From: Scatophagus argus
Lineage: Eukaryota; Chordata; Actinopteri; Scatophagidae
Assembly: GCF_020382885.2 (NCBI RefSeq)
Contig: NC_058499.1
Span: 16,663,872 to 16,727,871, forward strand
DNA length: 64,000 bases
Direction of reading: 5' to 3'
Under the pieces are notes generated by a model, which did not search any database, was not told the origin of the DNA, and saw nothing but the letters and a program-made list of their open reading frames with translations. Position 1 is the stretch's first letter. Every line of letters starts with the position of its first letter. Of the stretch, positions 12,001-25,200 are shown in pieces. Made by a program: the position numbers and the translations under genes.

Positions 12001-14174
12001 TTTGTTTTCCTTTTTTTGCCATCTTTCATTCTTGAAGCGCAATACAAAATCAGGCCTCAGTGAAATGTCAATGATCCAATCGAAGCAACTGAATGTAATT
12101 TAATTCATATAGTTGAAACTCCTTCAACTGCAGAGGAAGGCTATTTATGTCAGTGACTAAGTACGTGCCTTTGATCATAGTTTAATTCCATGCAATCTAT
12201 GATGTGACATACACTTGCCAGTCCTTCTCCGAGCTGACGGGAATATTAAAATTAGCATGCCCATGGAAGCAAATATCAATGTGTTGCTGCAAAGGAAACA
12301 GCACACAAGATAGTCACAGATTTACTGTCAGATCTCAGTCTGTCACATCACGATATACAAGACTCAACCTCAGTATTAGGTGAGGCAGTTATCAATCCAG
12401 GACAGACCAGGTGCACATTTTTGTGCAGGGCTGGAACGGTAATATTACAACAACAATATATGACTCAAACATAAAAAAATAACATGGGCCCCGAAAACTA
12501 GAGTATTTTCACAGATGAAAGTGAAGAATTCCAGCCTGTTTCCTCCCACGACATCAATCTGGGGTCACAGACATTACACAGGCAGTTCACAAACTACTAC
12601 TGTGCCTAATGCAATCCAGTCGCCACTGGTTTTGATTAGATTCAACTTTGAAATTGAAAGCCACAGTTCCTGACTGTGACATTCTTTGAACAACTGCCAG
12701 GAAGTTTGAGAGAAACTCACAGGCTGTACCAATTAACACATTACTCCATTGCTAAAGGACAGTCCGCTATGCAAAACATCCAAACACCCTCCCCATATTT
12801 ACCTAGGGAGTTCCAACATACCTGGCCCTTGGAGAGAGGGACACAGGTAAACACAGTGCTGGAGCCAGACCAAGAGTCAGCACAAGTGCATACATGTAAA
12901 CCTTCAGATAACCTGTGGATGTAGGGTCATGTAATCCTGTCAGACAAAGATATGCTGTCTTTTTGTAGTCATGAAACATTCATTCCACAAAAATGCTGGG
13001 CCAAAGATGGTGGAATGTACAACGTGTCACCAAACTATGTACAATGTTTTGAGAAAGGAAAAGACAAAAAAAGATGTAAATGAACACATAGAAGGTAGAA
13101 AAAAGGGGCTACTACCAAATGTGGTCAGTGCATCTGTTCCCCATAGGCATCAATGAGATATTTTACAGTTCTTTATTTTGAATGAAAGGATGAGAGTGCA
13201 GAGGATCAAGAACTGAATCTGGTGGGGTTAGTAACGAGTGTTTACTGTGTTGGGAAGAGGACAAAACAAAAAACAAAACTCTTTTTTTCTACAAAACCCC
13301 CTTTTTTATTTAACAAAAGAAGTCAGACATCTTTAATGTGAACATAAGTACGAACATCAGCAGATATGTGATACAAGTTTTGACAGTTTTTGATATCCAG
13401 AGTATGGTTGGTACCGTTGAGGGTTAATACCCAGCCTTAATTGTACCCATTTAAAATAGTGGAAGGGTGGAATCTGTTTGTGTTGCATGTGGATCACAAA
13501 GCTTTGGGTGGGCCTCTCAATAAGCTTGATTTATAGTTTGATGGGGAGGTGTCACACACGACTCTCCCTGTCATTACTCTGAGGAGGAGCAACGATCACG
13601 CCTATCAGATCAGTGGGGGGAGGATGTGTGTGCAGTCAAGATGGGGAAAGAAAAGGTAGGAGAGCAGTCTGCAAATTTATGGCCGATTCCCAGTATCCGA
13701 GAAGCGCCTTTGGGACTAAGACTGTTTATCTGGTTGACGTGCCCCTTCACTACCAGAAAGCTGCTTTTCAACCCTCAGACTCAAGATCCCTGTAGTGATC
13801 TTTGGAATGCATGCGTATACACATAGCTTAATATTGGCAAGGCTGCTGCTGTTGAGTTTACATATGAGCGATAAGTCAGCTACCCCTAGAGAGCAATAAA
13901 GAGAGAGGAGGGGAAGGAATGATGAAGGCGATACTGGACATTATGGCACAATGACAAGTGTTTGTTAAAAGGGGAATATTCAACAGCAGGCAGAAAGGCA
14001 CAACATCAAGTCTGAGATGTGTCACAATGAAACTGACCAAACAGTTCAGTGTCTCCTTGGTCACTTTTCACAATATTGTAATGCTTACTCACAAACTACG
14101 CCTTCCTTTCATTTCTCACCCCAACACCCCAGCACCTCTAGTCTCATATCGCTCACACCAGCTTGCCTTACTGA

Positions 14175-14201
14175 ATTGAATTTCACTCGGGATCAATAAA
14201 G

Positions 14202-14264
<63 letters not shown>
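14175..14264 (+). mobile_element. LINE 3' end with TATC/CTAT microsatellite tail
   Basis: TTTCACTCGGGATCAATAAAG followed at once by about 15 TATC units is the standard 3' terminus of a teleost non-LTR retrotransposon; the short unit array is the replicated tail. The 5' body of the element is not recognisable here, so it is a truncated copy. Confidence 0.6.
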
Positions 14265-17200
14265 GTCCTTGTATGTACCTTCTCTGTAGACTTTCTTCAT
14301 AAGCAGTATGTTTTATAACCCCCGCCCCAAAAAAACAATTTAAAAAAAATTTTTTTTTTACCCCTGCTCCTGTTTTCACAACAGCAGGTGAGCTGCGTGT
14401 GGAAGACGCTATGATGCTGATGATGAAACGATCAAAACCAGCTTGGTACCCCACCAAACAGGTGCACTTTTAATTTTTAAAAACAGCAGCATAAACAGGC
14501 CTACACTGAATGGCACACACCACAATCAGTGCATTTACATGAGGATCTCTCTCTCTCTGTCTCTTCGATGTGTGATTGTCAGTAGATGGGAGGGGTAGAG
14601 CAAGGGGAGACCGTCCACTAGTTATGTGATTGTGGATGGCGTCATTCTCTCTAACGACTGGCGGTTGTTAATATGCCTGGGCAAGCTTCCCAGTAAAGTG
14701 TAGAAAGTTACTGCAGTTACTGTGATCAGTTTTATAGAGATGATAACCGGTCATGAAGGGCCCGGTTAACGAAGCAATTTGACCACATTGTCTGGATAAC
14801 TTTGCTGTGTAAAACCTGTAGTTTGGGTTCCATATTTGAGGCAGGTCTTCTGCCAAAGTACCCAGGCAACTCAGTAAACCTGCGTCTTGGCGCACGGCCT
14901 AGGTCTGAGTCAGACATCGCACCTTAAACTGCAGACACAAGAGTAACTTGACACGGAGAATATGGCTTGTCTCTTCATCTCTATGGATGAGAAAGATTGT
15001 GTGCTTTGGGTACTTTGGCACAGATTCACCTGTGAAAGAAGGTGCTGTGACTATATTCCTTGTACAAACCAAGGAAATGACTCAACAAACATACATCTGC
15101 ATGTGACACAGATCACGAGGGCTTGGTGAAAAATTTACCGATACCTACATCTGGAGTCACAATGATCCTGATTTTGCTCATCTAGGGTTATTTAGAAAGA
15201 GCTGTTTGTAGGTGCTGTATCATGATGTTACTTCCTCCTAACACTAATACTTTAACCTATTGTAAGATTTTATATTTTGAGGCTGTTTTTTATTTATTGT
15301 AAATATATTTTTGTTAAATAAATATGTAAAATTATTTAAGTTCTTATTTTTGTTCAGCACTACTGCTTATGTGCACTCCTGCTCACCGATGTGAATTTGT
15401 GTACTAGAAGCTGCAGTCTACCCATGAGCAAGATTTGCTTGTTTTGCTTCTAATGTGCTTGATCAAACACATCTACATTCAATGACAGGTCTAGCGTCAA
15501 GCCTCTCAGTGTGAGGGACGAGTCTGTCAAATCCACCTGGCTCTCTCCTCTCCTGTCTGTTGATTTAGTATCTCCAGGCCACGAGGTAGACATTTTCTCC
15601 TTCTTTCTGCCGTCTTGACCCCACTCCTGGCCCTGTCTACGGCCCTTGGCTGAGGCACCATGTTATTTACTGCCCAGAGAGTTCTGTGTGCAGACAGTCA
15701 ATGCAGCATGGCTGGTTGGGCAAGGGAGCAACCTGCTGCTCACAAACAACCCACCAACACGTACGCACGCACACACACACACACATACACATTGTCACAT
15801 GACCATCCCAGGGGGCTGGCAGAGATGTTTACCATGCTACAATCACTACACTCAGTAGACCTGAGAATCAGGGACAGTGAGACAAACAGACACAGACATC
15901 CATAACCCATAACCCCAGCAACTACAAACTGGCAGTGGTTTCAAACTGTTCCAACAGAACAAAAAATGTTAAGCACTGGGTTTGACGACATGACCGAGCA
16001 AACACCAATGAAGGCTATGCAAAGTTCATACTGACAGGACATGACAGCATTCACTCGGTTGAACTATACAGTCGGCTGACCTCACTTGGGAACATGTCCT
16101 TAAGTGGACAAAGCATTTTGGGAGTTTGGGAGTTTGACTTAATCTAACCTCTGACCCGCACATGTTGGAATGAATGAATGAATGCAGAGATTCAGGTGTG
16201 TAAGCCACTCAATGACTTAAAACTACTTTAATAACATTATCTAATAAGGTTGACTGAAGACCAGAACAAGTACGATGGCTTGCAGATGGCAACAAACCAT
16301 TTGCTTAGGGACATTCCTCAAAATGTTCCTCACACCATCAGCTTGGATCAAGTGACTTGCACACTGGTTTCTGATCTAGAAAGTCTAGAACTGTCTGCAG
16401 CTTTACAACACAAAAATGTGTTTTCAGGTGCGCTTCAATGGCTCTTGTCTTAAGATCTAAAAGCACAGCCGCAGTGAAATTCCTTCTCTAAATCCCCTCC
16501 TTCCTCTCAGTAATTATAGCCTCCCAGCTGACAAACTACAGGTCTGTTGTGTTTGTCTTTGCCTCCTCAGATACAACAGGTGAAGTGAAGCCTGCGTGTG
16601 CTGGGTAGATGCCAGTCTCTCACTGGTTCTGCAAGCCAAGTACATATTACCCTTCCTAGTACAACAAAAACAGGGAAGGAGGAACAAACCTATTTTTTAA
16701 AATTTACTGCTGTGAAAATTTCCCAAGGAAGATATTTTATTTGCATCAATGAGAACTTGTAACCTCGTACAAACGGATGAGTACAGCATCATGCACGAAA
16801 AAAACAGAATGTTCCCGTTTATGAAATCCTGTGGGAAAAGTTTCCCATAGTAAACTTGTGCAGATGATTTATTTAAAGGAATACGTATGATTTGATGAAT
16901 TGAAAACTGGGTTGACTTTGGATTGGAAGGGGTGTGAGGGAGGATGAGGGAGCAGGGTGTGAGGGATGTGAATGTGATGCAACGAGGACTGGATCAATCT
17001 TTTATCACTGCAGTGTGCTTTCATCCCTAATGGATCCGACATGAGCAGAGCACAGCACTACCTTCCGTCACATTGCACAGGCAGGGGAAGGACGCACGAA
17101 AAGAAAGAACAAGAGGGAGCGAGACAAGTAGACTGAGCAACACATGAGAAAGAAAGACAACTACAGAGAAAGGAGAAAGTGATTCAAACATCTGTCCCAA

Positions 17201-17463
17201 AAATAATCAACGTCCGAAACATGCAAACATGTTATTTCACTGACATGCTGTATAGCGCTTCCAATTACCCCTGGCCCTGAGTGCATCTGCAGGAGTTTGG
17301 AAACAGTCCTGATAAGGTTGGTGAGAAATTAAGTCACTTCACAGCATGAAGAATGACTTTGAAAATTCCTATTAAGAATTCCAAGAGACATCTCAGTGTA
17401 CATGAGTGGACTTGCTTTCCGTGCCTTGCCTTGCCTTGCCGAGTGGCACACACTGCCCACATA

Positions 17464-17491
17464 GAGACAGACAGACAGACAGACAGACAGA
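17464..17491. repeat. (GACA)n tetranucleotide repeat
   Basis: Six to seven GACA units, preceded about 50 bp to the left by a short CTTGC repeat. Likely polymorphic; no function implied. Confidence 0.8.
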
Positions 17492-19012
17492 GACTCTTCT
17501 TGGAGAAGAGGTGAGTCCATCTGTGTATTCGAGCAGTGAAAGAGCAGTAAAAATAACATCGCAGTGAACAAGGCACAACGACTCTCAGAGGACACGCTGC
17601 TCTCGCCATGCCGAACAGGCTCATTCCTCTGATAGAAAATACAAGGTATCGAGGCAGTGAAGATGCAAGGGGAAAGAGAAAGAAAAGAAGTTCTAACTAA
17701 ACATGGTTGGGAAGAAAGCTGAAAGTTTCATGATGTGTTCAGACTGCTGACAACCACATCATTATACTACCATCTGATAGTTTCTTTAGGTAAAATAGGT
17801 GCTTCAAAGATAGGGAATATTTAGCCATGCCTTATCACTTCTCTGCACTGTCCATCAAATGAATGAGGCAAATTTGATCATCTTCCTGCATTTTATAACT
17901 TCCAGGTAATGAATATACTATATTCAATTGTCTTCTCAAGGAGTTTGTGGTATGCAAAATCAGTATCTGTGCCTGACACATTTAAATGAATGAAGGGAGG
18001 GATGAATACGTTTGACCAAGAGTTACCTGAGTGAAGGTACACGAGTGACAAAGAAAAATGGCGACAATTAAACCCAATAGCTAATGGGAAACAAGTTAAA
18101 GCTATGATCTGTGCTCGAGTCAAAGTTGTCCGCTTGGCTCTACCCCCCAACAATCATCTATTATGATGACACTATCTCTCTGGTTAGGTTTACTGTGTGA
18201 AAACACAGACACGTGAGGTATAACTGTGTAACTCCCACAGTCAGTCAGTGAAAAGAATAATCACCTCCAATCGATGGGCCTGATTGGATAAAAATACAGC
18301 CTGCTAATGAGTTCCAAGCTCCTCTATCTGACACACACCATAATGGGAAACGTTAAATAAGACACTAGCCATGCATAATGATGAGTCAATGTTTAAACAG
18401 GCTTAGAGGGGTTTAGTGCATCAGACTTGCACAGAGTTGGCATTTTGAGATGTGTAGCACATTAACAGTTAAATGCAGCAGGAAGATGCAGCAAGTGAGA
18501 TGAACTCTGCCCATGCCCTGCATAAATTAATCTTTAATCCTACATTGGTAAAAGGAGCAGAAGCCTGTGTGCCGGGAGACCTGTTTAAGAGAAAGCCTAC
18601 ACTTGTCTCACACTTGCACACACAGACATGCACAGAGAGGCCAGCTCTCTCACAAAGAGTACTCCAAACACACGCAAAAAAAGTGAAAAAATGGGACTGA
18701 AGTTTCACCCAAACAGGTTTCAGTCCTTTTGTTTCATAAAGGAATACTTGGGTGGCGGGTCTAGTGTCAACAGGTACGTGTGAAGACACAACTCAGCTCT
18801 CCAAAGACACAAGATTCTCTTTGTTTCTCTGCCGCTCAAAACAAATACATGCACACAAGCTCACACTCATTAGTAATAACAGCTCTCTTTACATGCATGT
18901 TGAAACACACAGCACAGCTGGGTTGGCTGACTTCAGAGAAACTTCCAAATGCTGACATTCAAACAGGCAAGGACAAATTCAAACAATCTCTAAAAGGAGC
19001 CCTTACACTCAC

Positions 19013-19250
19013 CAAGTGACAGGATCTCTTCCTCCGTTTCAGTGTCTTTATTTCCTCCGTCTGTTTGTATTCTCTCTGTCTCTTCCTCACTCTGAAATCC
19101 TTTACTTCTCAAGGAGCAGCAGAGCCGGTTGTGCAGCTGGCGTGTGTGCGAGGTGCGCGCGTGTGTGTATAAGGAACGTGTGAGTCCAGCGGAGGTCAGA
19201 GGCAGTCAGACGTGGTAACAGACAGATTTAAAGGATGCCGTGACTTCTCC
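19013..19250 (-). other. rassf7: candidate untranslated first exon / alternative promoter of rassf7 (about 19.0 kb)
   Basis: On the minus strand a purine-rich stretch ends at a strong donor, TCACTTG|GTGAGTG. About 130 nt upstream of it is a CG-rich segment (CACGCGCGCACCTCGC) and a TATA-like CCTTATACACA. This looks like a first exon with its own promoter splicing forward to the rassf7 coding exon 15 kb away. There is no convincing long open frame in it. The 5' edge is approximate and linkage to rassf7 is inferred from strand and position only. Confidence 0.35.
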
Positions 19251-22200
19251 GCTCTATCTTGCTGCCTTCTCCTTGCTTGCTGCCTGAGGAATGCACTTCT
19301 CCTGGGTGTCCTCACCACAGCCAAGATCTGACTGCTAGAGTTCTCTCTCTCTTTCTCTGTCTACACCCCTCCTCCTTCTCTCTGTGTCTCTCACCCACAC
19401 AGAAACACACCCTCCCAGTCATTCCTCTCCCTCTCTCTCTCTCTTTTTTTCTCCCCACCCTTTCTTGCTGTGCTGACACATTAGGTACCTCCCCCTTTTC
19501 AGGTATTTGAAAGCAAGCGTTCAGCTTTGTCGTTCTCTCTCTGCATCAATATTATTTAATTGTTACTGTCTTTGTGTTCTACATTCCCCAGTGACACAGA
19601 GGACTGCCTTAGACTCAGAGATACGAGTAGAATATAGTGGAAACTCTTTGCATGAACGTGTATTTACATATGAGTCTCTACTGTTTGTCAGTCTATAACC
19701 TGAGGCATTAGGACATCCACCCTCTGGTCTCCAGGCACGATAACAGCTGATTACACAAATGAGTCTGTCAGGTGATTTTCTCTTCCTTTTCCTGGAATGA
19801 GGTCATAGTCCGGCAGACCAGGTGGAGAGTATGTGCTTGTGTGTGTGTGTTTGTGTGGTTGAGCTGGACAACGCCCTGTGGGAAAAACGAGAGAATGAAG
19901 CAACCTAAATCTGCCCACTTGGGTCCAGAGAGCAACACATGGACAACACAAAAGCCTAACCAGCTATAGAAACTACTCAACATCCATTTATGACACAATG
20001 TCACAATCCGGGAACTGTGCCTCTACCTCAGCCCCACTCCCACATACAAACACCGAGCTAAGACATGTGTGACCAATGGCTCAGTTATAATGTTTGGGAG
20101 CCTCTCAGCATGAGGCTGACCCCTTTTTTCCACCAGCAACTCTCCTCTCTTTATCACTACATCTCCCTCAAATGTAAATTTGAACCATTATTAGCCTCTT
20201 TTTCTGTTCTTTTCTACCACCCCCCCCAAACATGAAATTAAATACTAATCTATCCTTAAATCAGAACAATTATGACCTAGATACGATATAAAGTAAAAGC
20301 CTGTGTTAAAATAGATTAGCCTGCAGACTATTTGCATGTGATGATGAATAATAAAATTACATGGATAAGCATACACTAAACATCTGGTCTCATTTACTGA
20401 AAGTTTACATCCACCAGCCTGTTGGTGTACAAATTAAACATGCTTGTGAACAACACAAACGATGATAAAGGCAAAGGCACGTTTAATAACGTTATTAGCA
20501 CTATTAGCACTATTAGCTCTTTTTATCTGTTAACTCGGAGCCCATGCAAGACTTTTAAAACAGCTACATAAAGACAATACTGATGTCAATGTTTGAGAAT
20601 TTCAAAATCTGATAGTAACATATTTGCGAGGATATACCTTTTATTAAGTTAACACATAACATAAAAAAATTTAATATAAAGACAACTTAAATATGTTGTT
20701 ATGTATGTATGTTGCTGTCTGGGCTCTCTGGTTGACGAACTACAACATCACTTCTAAATTAACTGATTTTTCTTGTAAGTTGTCGGTCAATATATATTTA
20801 TATGCCAATACCAATATATCCGTGATAAGTTAATTCTGGGAATCAGTCACGTTCTTATTTAAACCCACTGCAACTTAATTACTCAGAATCATTTAATCTA
20901 TAAAATGTAAAACAACAACAACAACAAAAAAACTGAAAAATCACAATTTCCCAATGACCAAAGTGACATATTCAGATTGTTTCTTTTGTCCAATCAACAG
21001 TCCAAAACTCAAAGAAGATTGATGTACACCCAAAAAAGACAAACAGCAAATCCTTACATTACAAATTTGACATTTGACTTGAACAGCAATTATCAAAATC
21101 AATCAATCAATCAAAATTCAAAAATCATTGAAAACCTATCAACAAAATGATGACTAATCGTTGCAGGTCTGCCACTGTAGTTATTGAAGTGAGACACTGT
21201 GATTCAGCAGCAGGCCATCAACAAAACCAACTTCATCCTTTTGTTTACTTTGCCTTTAACTGACGTCAGATTGTTATCTGAACAGACTAATGAGGACATG
21301 CAGTCACAGCATCTAATAACCAGTGTGCACACTGTATAAAGCAGCTGTTCCAAAAATAGACGTCTTAGATTAATTGCATTAATTTGATCATGCAAACAAA
21401 AGACCACAGTGAAGAATGCTGTAGCTTTTAGCCAGGCTGAGTCACAGAAGCCCACAGAGAGTCAGTTCACATGTGAACCATTTCAATGTTCTGTCTATGA
21501 AGCAAAGCTTTTCACACATCTAAGAGCTGTGTTGTCTGACAAATCACTTAAACCACACTCCAGAAAAAAAATAAAAAAAGCTGTGGGACAGCCTCCTGAG
21601 GCATTGCTTAGGTACTAAAGGCCACAGCGAGAAAAGGCTGAGGTGCCAAGAAGGAGTGACATTTGAAAAGGAGCAGAGAAGTTAAGTACACTTTATGGCT
21701 TCTGACAGACTATGGCTCAGTGGATCCTGTGTTTGTCCATAGCTAGACCTACACCAAGTTTAAGGGCTCATTTAAGGGCGTTTTTGTAAATCATGACTAA
21801 GCAAAGGTTAACAAGGGGTGATTCCTCCTTATTGATTTGATAGACTGAAGACAGAAAGACTGGGCTGAAATCAGAGTGCTGGGTGAGGGTATTGTTATGT
21901 GATGTGGGGGATTATCAGTCCAAAGTCTCCCTGATCTCACTGACACCTTCCAGGCATTCCTCAAGGCACCTCCCACTGCTGTGCCTCCCTCATCCCACCC
22001 TCCCCTGTCAAACCCCACATATCATCCCTCTTTTTCTGTGTGACTCAAGCATTCTTGCAACCCCCTTTCGTCCTCCGCCTCCTGCTCCTCTAACCCTCCC
22101 TTCGCATTCAGCAAAGACGCTAAAGAAAACAAAGACAAGACCTAAAAATCTTAAAAGCCTGCGCCTTAAAAAAGTCTCATTTTGTAGTTTTTTAACCTTT

Positions 22201-25200
22201 CTCCCAACTGCACAAAGGCTGAAAATGCACCCAACTCCACACTCTAGTTATCTGACTGCTTTCAATCACCACCTACTACAAAGTTCATACCTCAACAAGT
22301 GATAATAGGTATAAATTTGTCCAAAGAGTGGCAAGCCAGCCATAACTCAGCTCACAGGAGACAGGAAGATGGCTCCTCTCAGACTAAGAAATAGACTAGT
22401 TGGTTGGGTCTGGCAGCAGCTCAATAGGTTCTGCAGAGGGGAGAAGAGTGAGGGGAATACATGCTGATAGTGTCTTTGTTGGCCATTATTCACCAAGAAT
22501 GAATAGCATTAAGTTGCTGCTACAGCTCACTCCTGTCACGTCTTCCCTGTTGAAACTCTCACCTCTTCTTCTCTCTCTCTATTTTTGCAGCCTTTCACTA
22601 AAAACAGCCTCAACAGGTGAACAGCAGATCGGTCAAGACTAAAGCCTAGTTAGTGAATGGAATGGGAGCAGACTGCGTTACTTCTATTTTCAGAAGCCCA
22701 AATAAGTTACAAAATCCTGAACTTTTGTTGACATCGGTTTCCCTACCCATGGCAAGCAACGCAAGGTAGTAATGCTCTGTTTGTGCCAAACACTCCTAAG
22801 TATAGCATTGCTGTCTCATTATGGTCAGGCCAGTGTTGTTGCTCAAGTAGTGTAGCTATGTCTTGTGTATCATTATGACAGACGAGACGGCTTTCACCAG
22901 CAAAGGTAATTGCACTGTTGGGATGTAAATATAGCGCATCCCAAAACAACAACGGACAAAGACTTTTGTTTTCTTCCCAGAAACCTGGCTCAGAAGATGA
23001 TTCATGTTTTGGAAGAAAATGCATGTCACCATATCATCTCCTTACAAATAATAATCGCTGTATTGAAAATACATTGCCAAGGAAAACTTGAGGACAAAGA
23101 ATTTGAAAATGACAGGAAGAGAGGTTAAAATCATCAGGATCAACGTACACACCGCTTTTAAACAAACTCTGCATTACTCCAAACACAGGATAGAAAAGAA
23201 GACAGAAACACTCTCTCAACACTCTTCAGATCGCACTAATGAAGCACATAAGAGAACCGCGGTTGGCTTTTAGCGGCTTCCAAGTTTTCAGAACTTTGGC
23301 TGCACTCCGGCACCCTTTCTCCATCGCCTATTTTACTCCCTTGTTATTCAGAACCAGTCCAGACTGGCTCAGGATTAAGTTGCCGTCACATGGGCTGGTG
23401 TTGCATTTTTGAGGAGATGCATAACAAAACAATCCTTAGAGGTGAAATAAATTTGGACCTCAATCATATGCTGCACCTTTGTTCTTCAGTGCCTTCAAGT
23501 GGTCCTGTTGGAAGTAGCAAAATCACATCTTATCTCCTTCCTTTATTCCCTCTACATAAGTCAGTTTGTTTTCATCCTAAGTCTAGATGCATAGTCATTC
23601 TCTGTCTCTCGAGATAAAGCTGCGCCATTAGTTTCACAGTGTTCTTCTTGGTGCTGTAAATAAAATAGCTCACAGCCAGCCTCGCTGGTATTGGGAGAAA
23701 GCTGTCAATGTTGCAGGACCCTCAACTCTTCACTCAGGCACAAAGTTGGATGGGATGTTGGTGGTGGGCCTGGTAGCTCCTACAGTCTTACCATTGCTCT
23801 CTTCCATGCAAGTAATGCAAGTGAGCCTGGGTCAAAAAAGTCAAAGCCAACAAGACTGCCAGTGTTCACCCCGTGAACACCATGTGCTCCAAGGCTACAT
23901 CCACACCAATACACATATTTCTCTGTTTACACCTAGAGTCCACACTACTCCTGCAATTGGCCCATAAAATGGAGACTGGAAATGCTTCTGACCTCATTTC
24001 AATTTGAAAACCTTTAGACTTTTAGTCTGGACAGGCAGAAACTGAGACTCTCTCAACAGGTCTTATCAGTTACAATGTGCAACCCAACCCCCCCCCCCCC
24101 CCCCCCCCCCCGCCTCAATTTGTCACACCCCATTTACCTTTCTGGAAGAAAACAAAGACATCAGCCTTGACCTCCAATGGTCAATTCAATATGGATAACG
24201 AATTACAGGCTGACCCTGTTGTCTATGCTAGTAGATCTTGTACAGTTAGATTCTGAATTTTTAAAACGCTACTACTGCCTATGTTTCACATGAGGCAAGC
24301 TATTATTCAAGCAATTTATGACAATTAAGTGAACTTGCAGTGTTTTGCGTATTTGCGTGCTGACAACTGATGTTATACTGTCTGTATTTAGACAATGTTG
24401 AAAATTCAGTGATGGAAATGAAAGAAGAAATCACAATGGTACTGCAAATGTTGTAATTAAAAAAAACAAAAAAACAAAAAAAAAAAAAACGTTATCTGGC
24501 AGGTCTTTATAAGAGCAGTCACGTTTCCCTCATTATTATTGTTTCAGGAAAAATTATCTGAGCAATCTAAGCATCCAACCACAGAGTAGAAAATCTGCTT
24601 CCTGCTTCAACTGGCACGTGCATGTCCAGTATACCTGACAGTCGTGTGATAGTGTGCATGGAGATTAGATCTGTTTAAAAAGCCTGAGAAAGCAAGGACT
24701 CAAAGACACAGATGGGACAAGATGAGATATTGGCTTGCATGTGGGGTGGAACTGCTGACTTAATGATGATCCCAGTACCAACAAAAGCCAGTGGAGGGGT
24801 GCACTGGATGCACAGGAAATGCGAGTTAGTTACACGGGAGCTATCAGGTGGGAGCAGGTCAGGGGTCGGAGGTGAACAAAAGCTTTGTAAGCCCCACACA
24901 GAGTGAGAGAGAGGCCCCTGGAAACACTCTCTGACGCCAAGTCTGTCTGCCTACACCTTTCCCCACATGTCTCTGCCTGTCTTTTGTTTGTCTGATGTTG
25001 TTGTCTTACATCTGTTTGTTGAGTCTAAATGCTTCTCAATTTGTCCTCCATATAGACTAAAAGTCGCACTCACTTTTCTGTCCATTTACTCAAAACACTG
25101 TTTACAATACTGGTCTATTCCCCTGAGTGTCTGGGGGGGAAAGGACAATCCAAACACCTGCAGCTCAAACAGCGCAAACAGCATTTAAAAGCTTTCACTG

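Larger units (their letters stand above)
3946..19012. other. long rassf7 5' intron, first part: no gene recognised
   Basis: About 15 kb with no open frame that looks protein coding on either strand. It holds simple repeats (AC run near 6380-6404, T run near 5521-5537, TATC array at 14202-14264), a decayed Tc1-like remnant near 8.7-9.1 kb and a LINE tail near 14.18 kb. I interpret it as intronic to rassf7 because promoter-like first exons of the right strand lie further right. If those belong to another transcript it would be intergenic. Confidence 0.5.

Noticed and set aside
21797..22302. Overlapping long frames on both strands near 22 kb
   Set aside because: They arise from C/T-rich low-complexity sequence and lack splice sites or family features.
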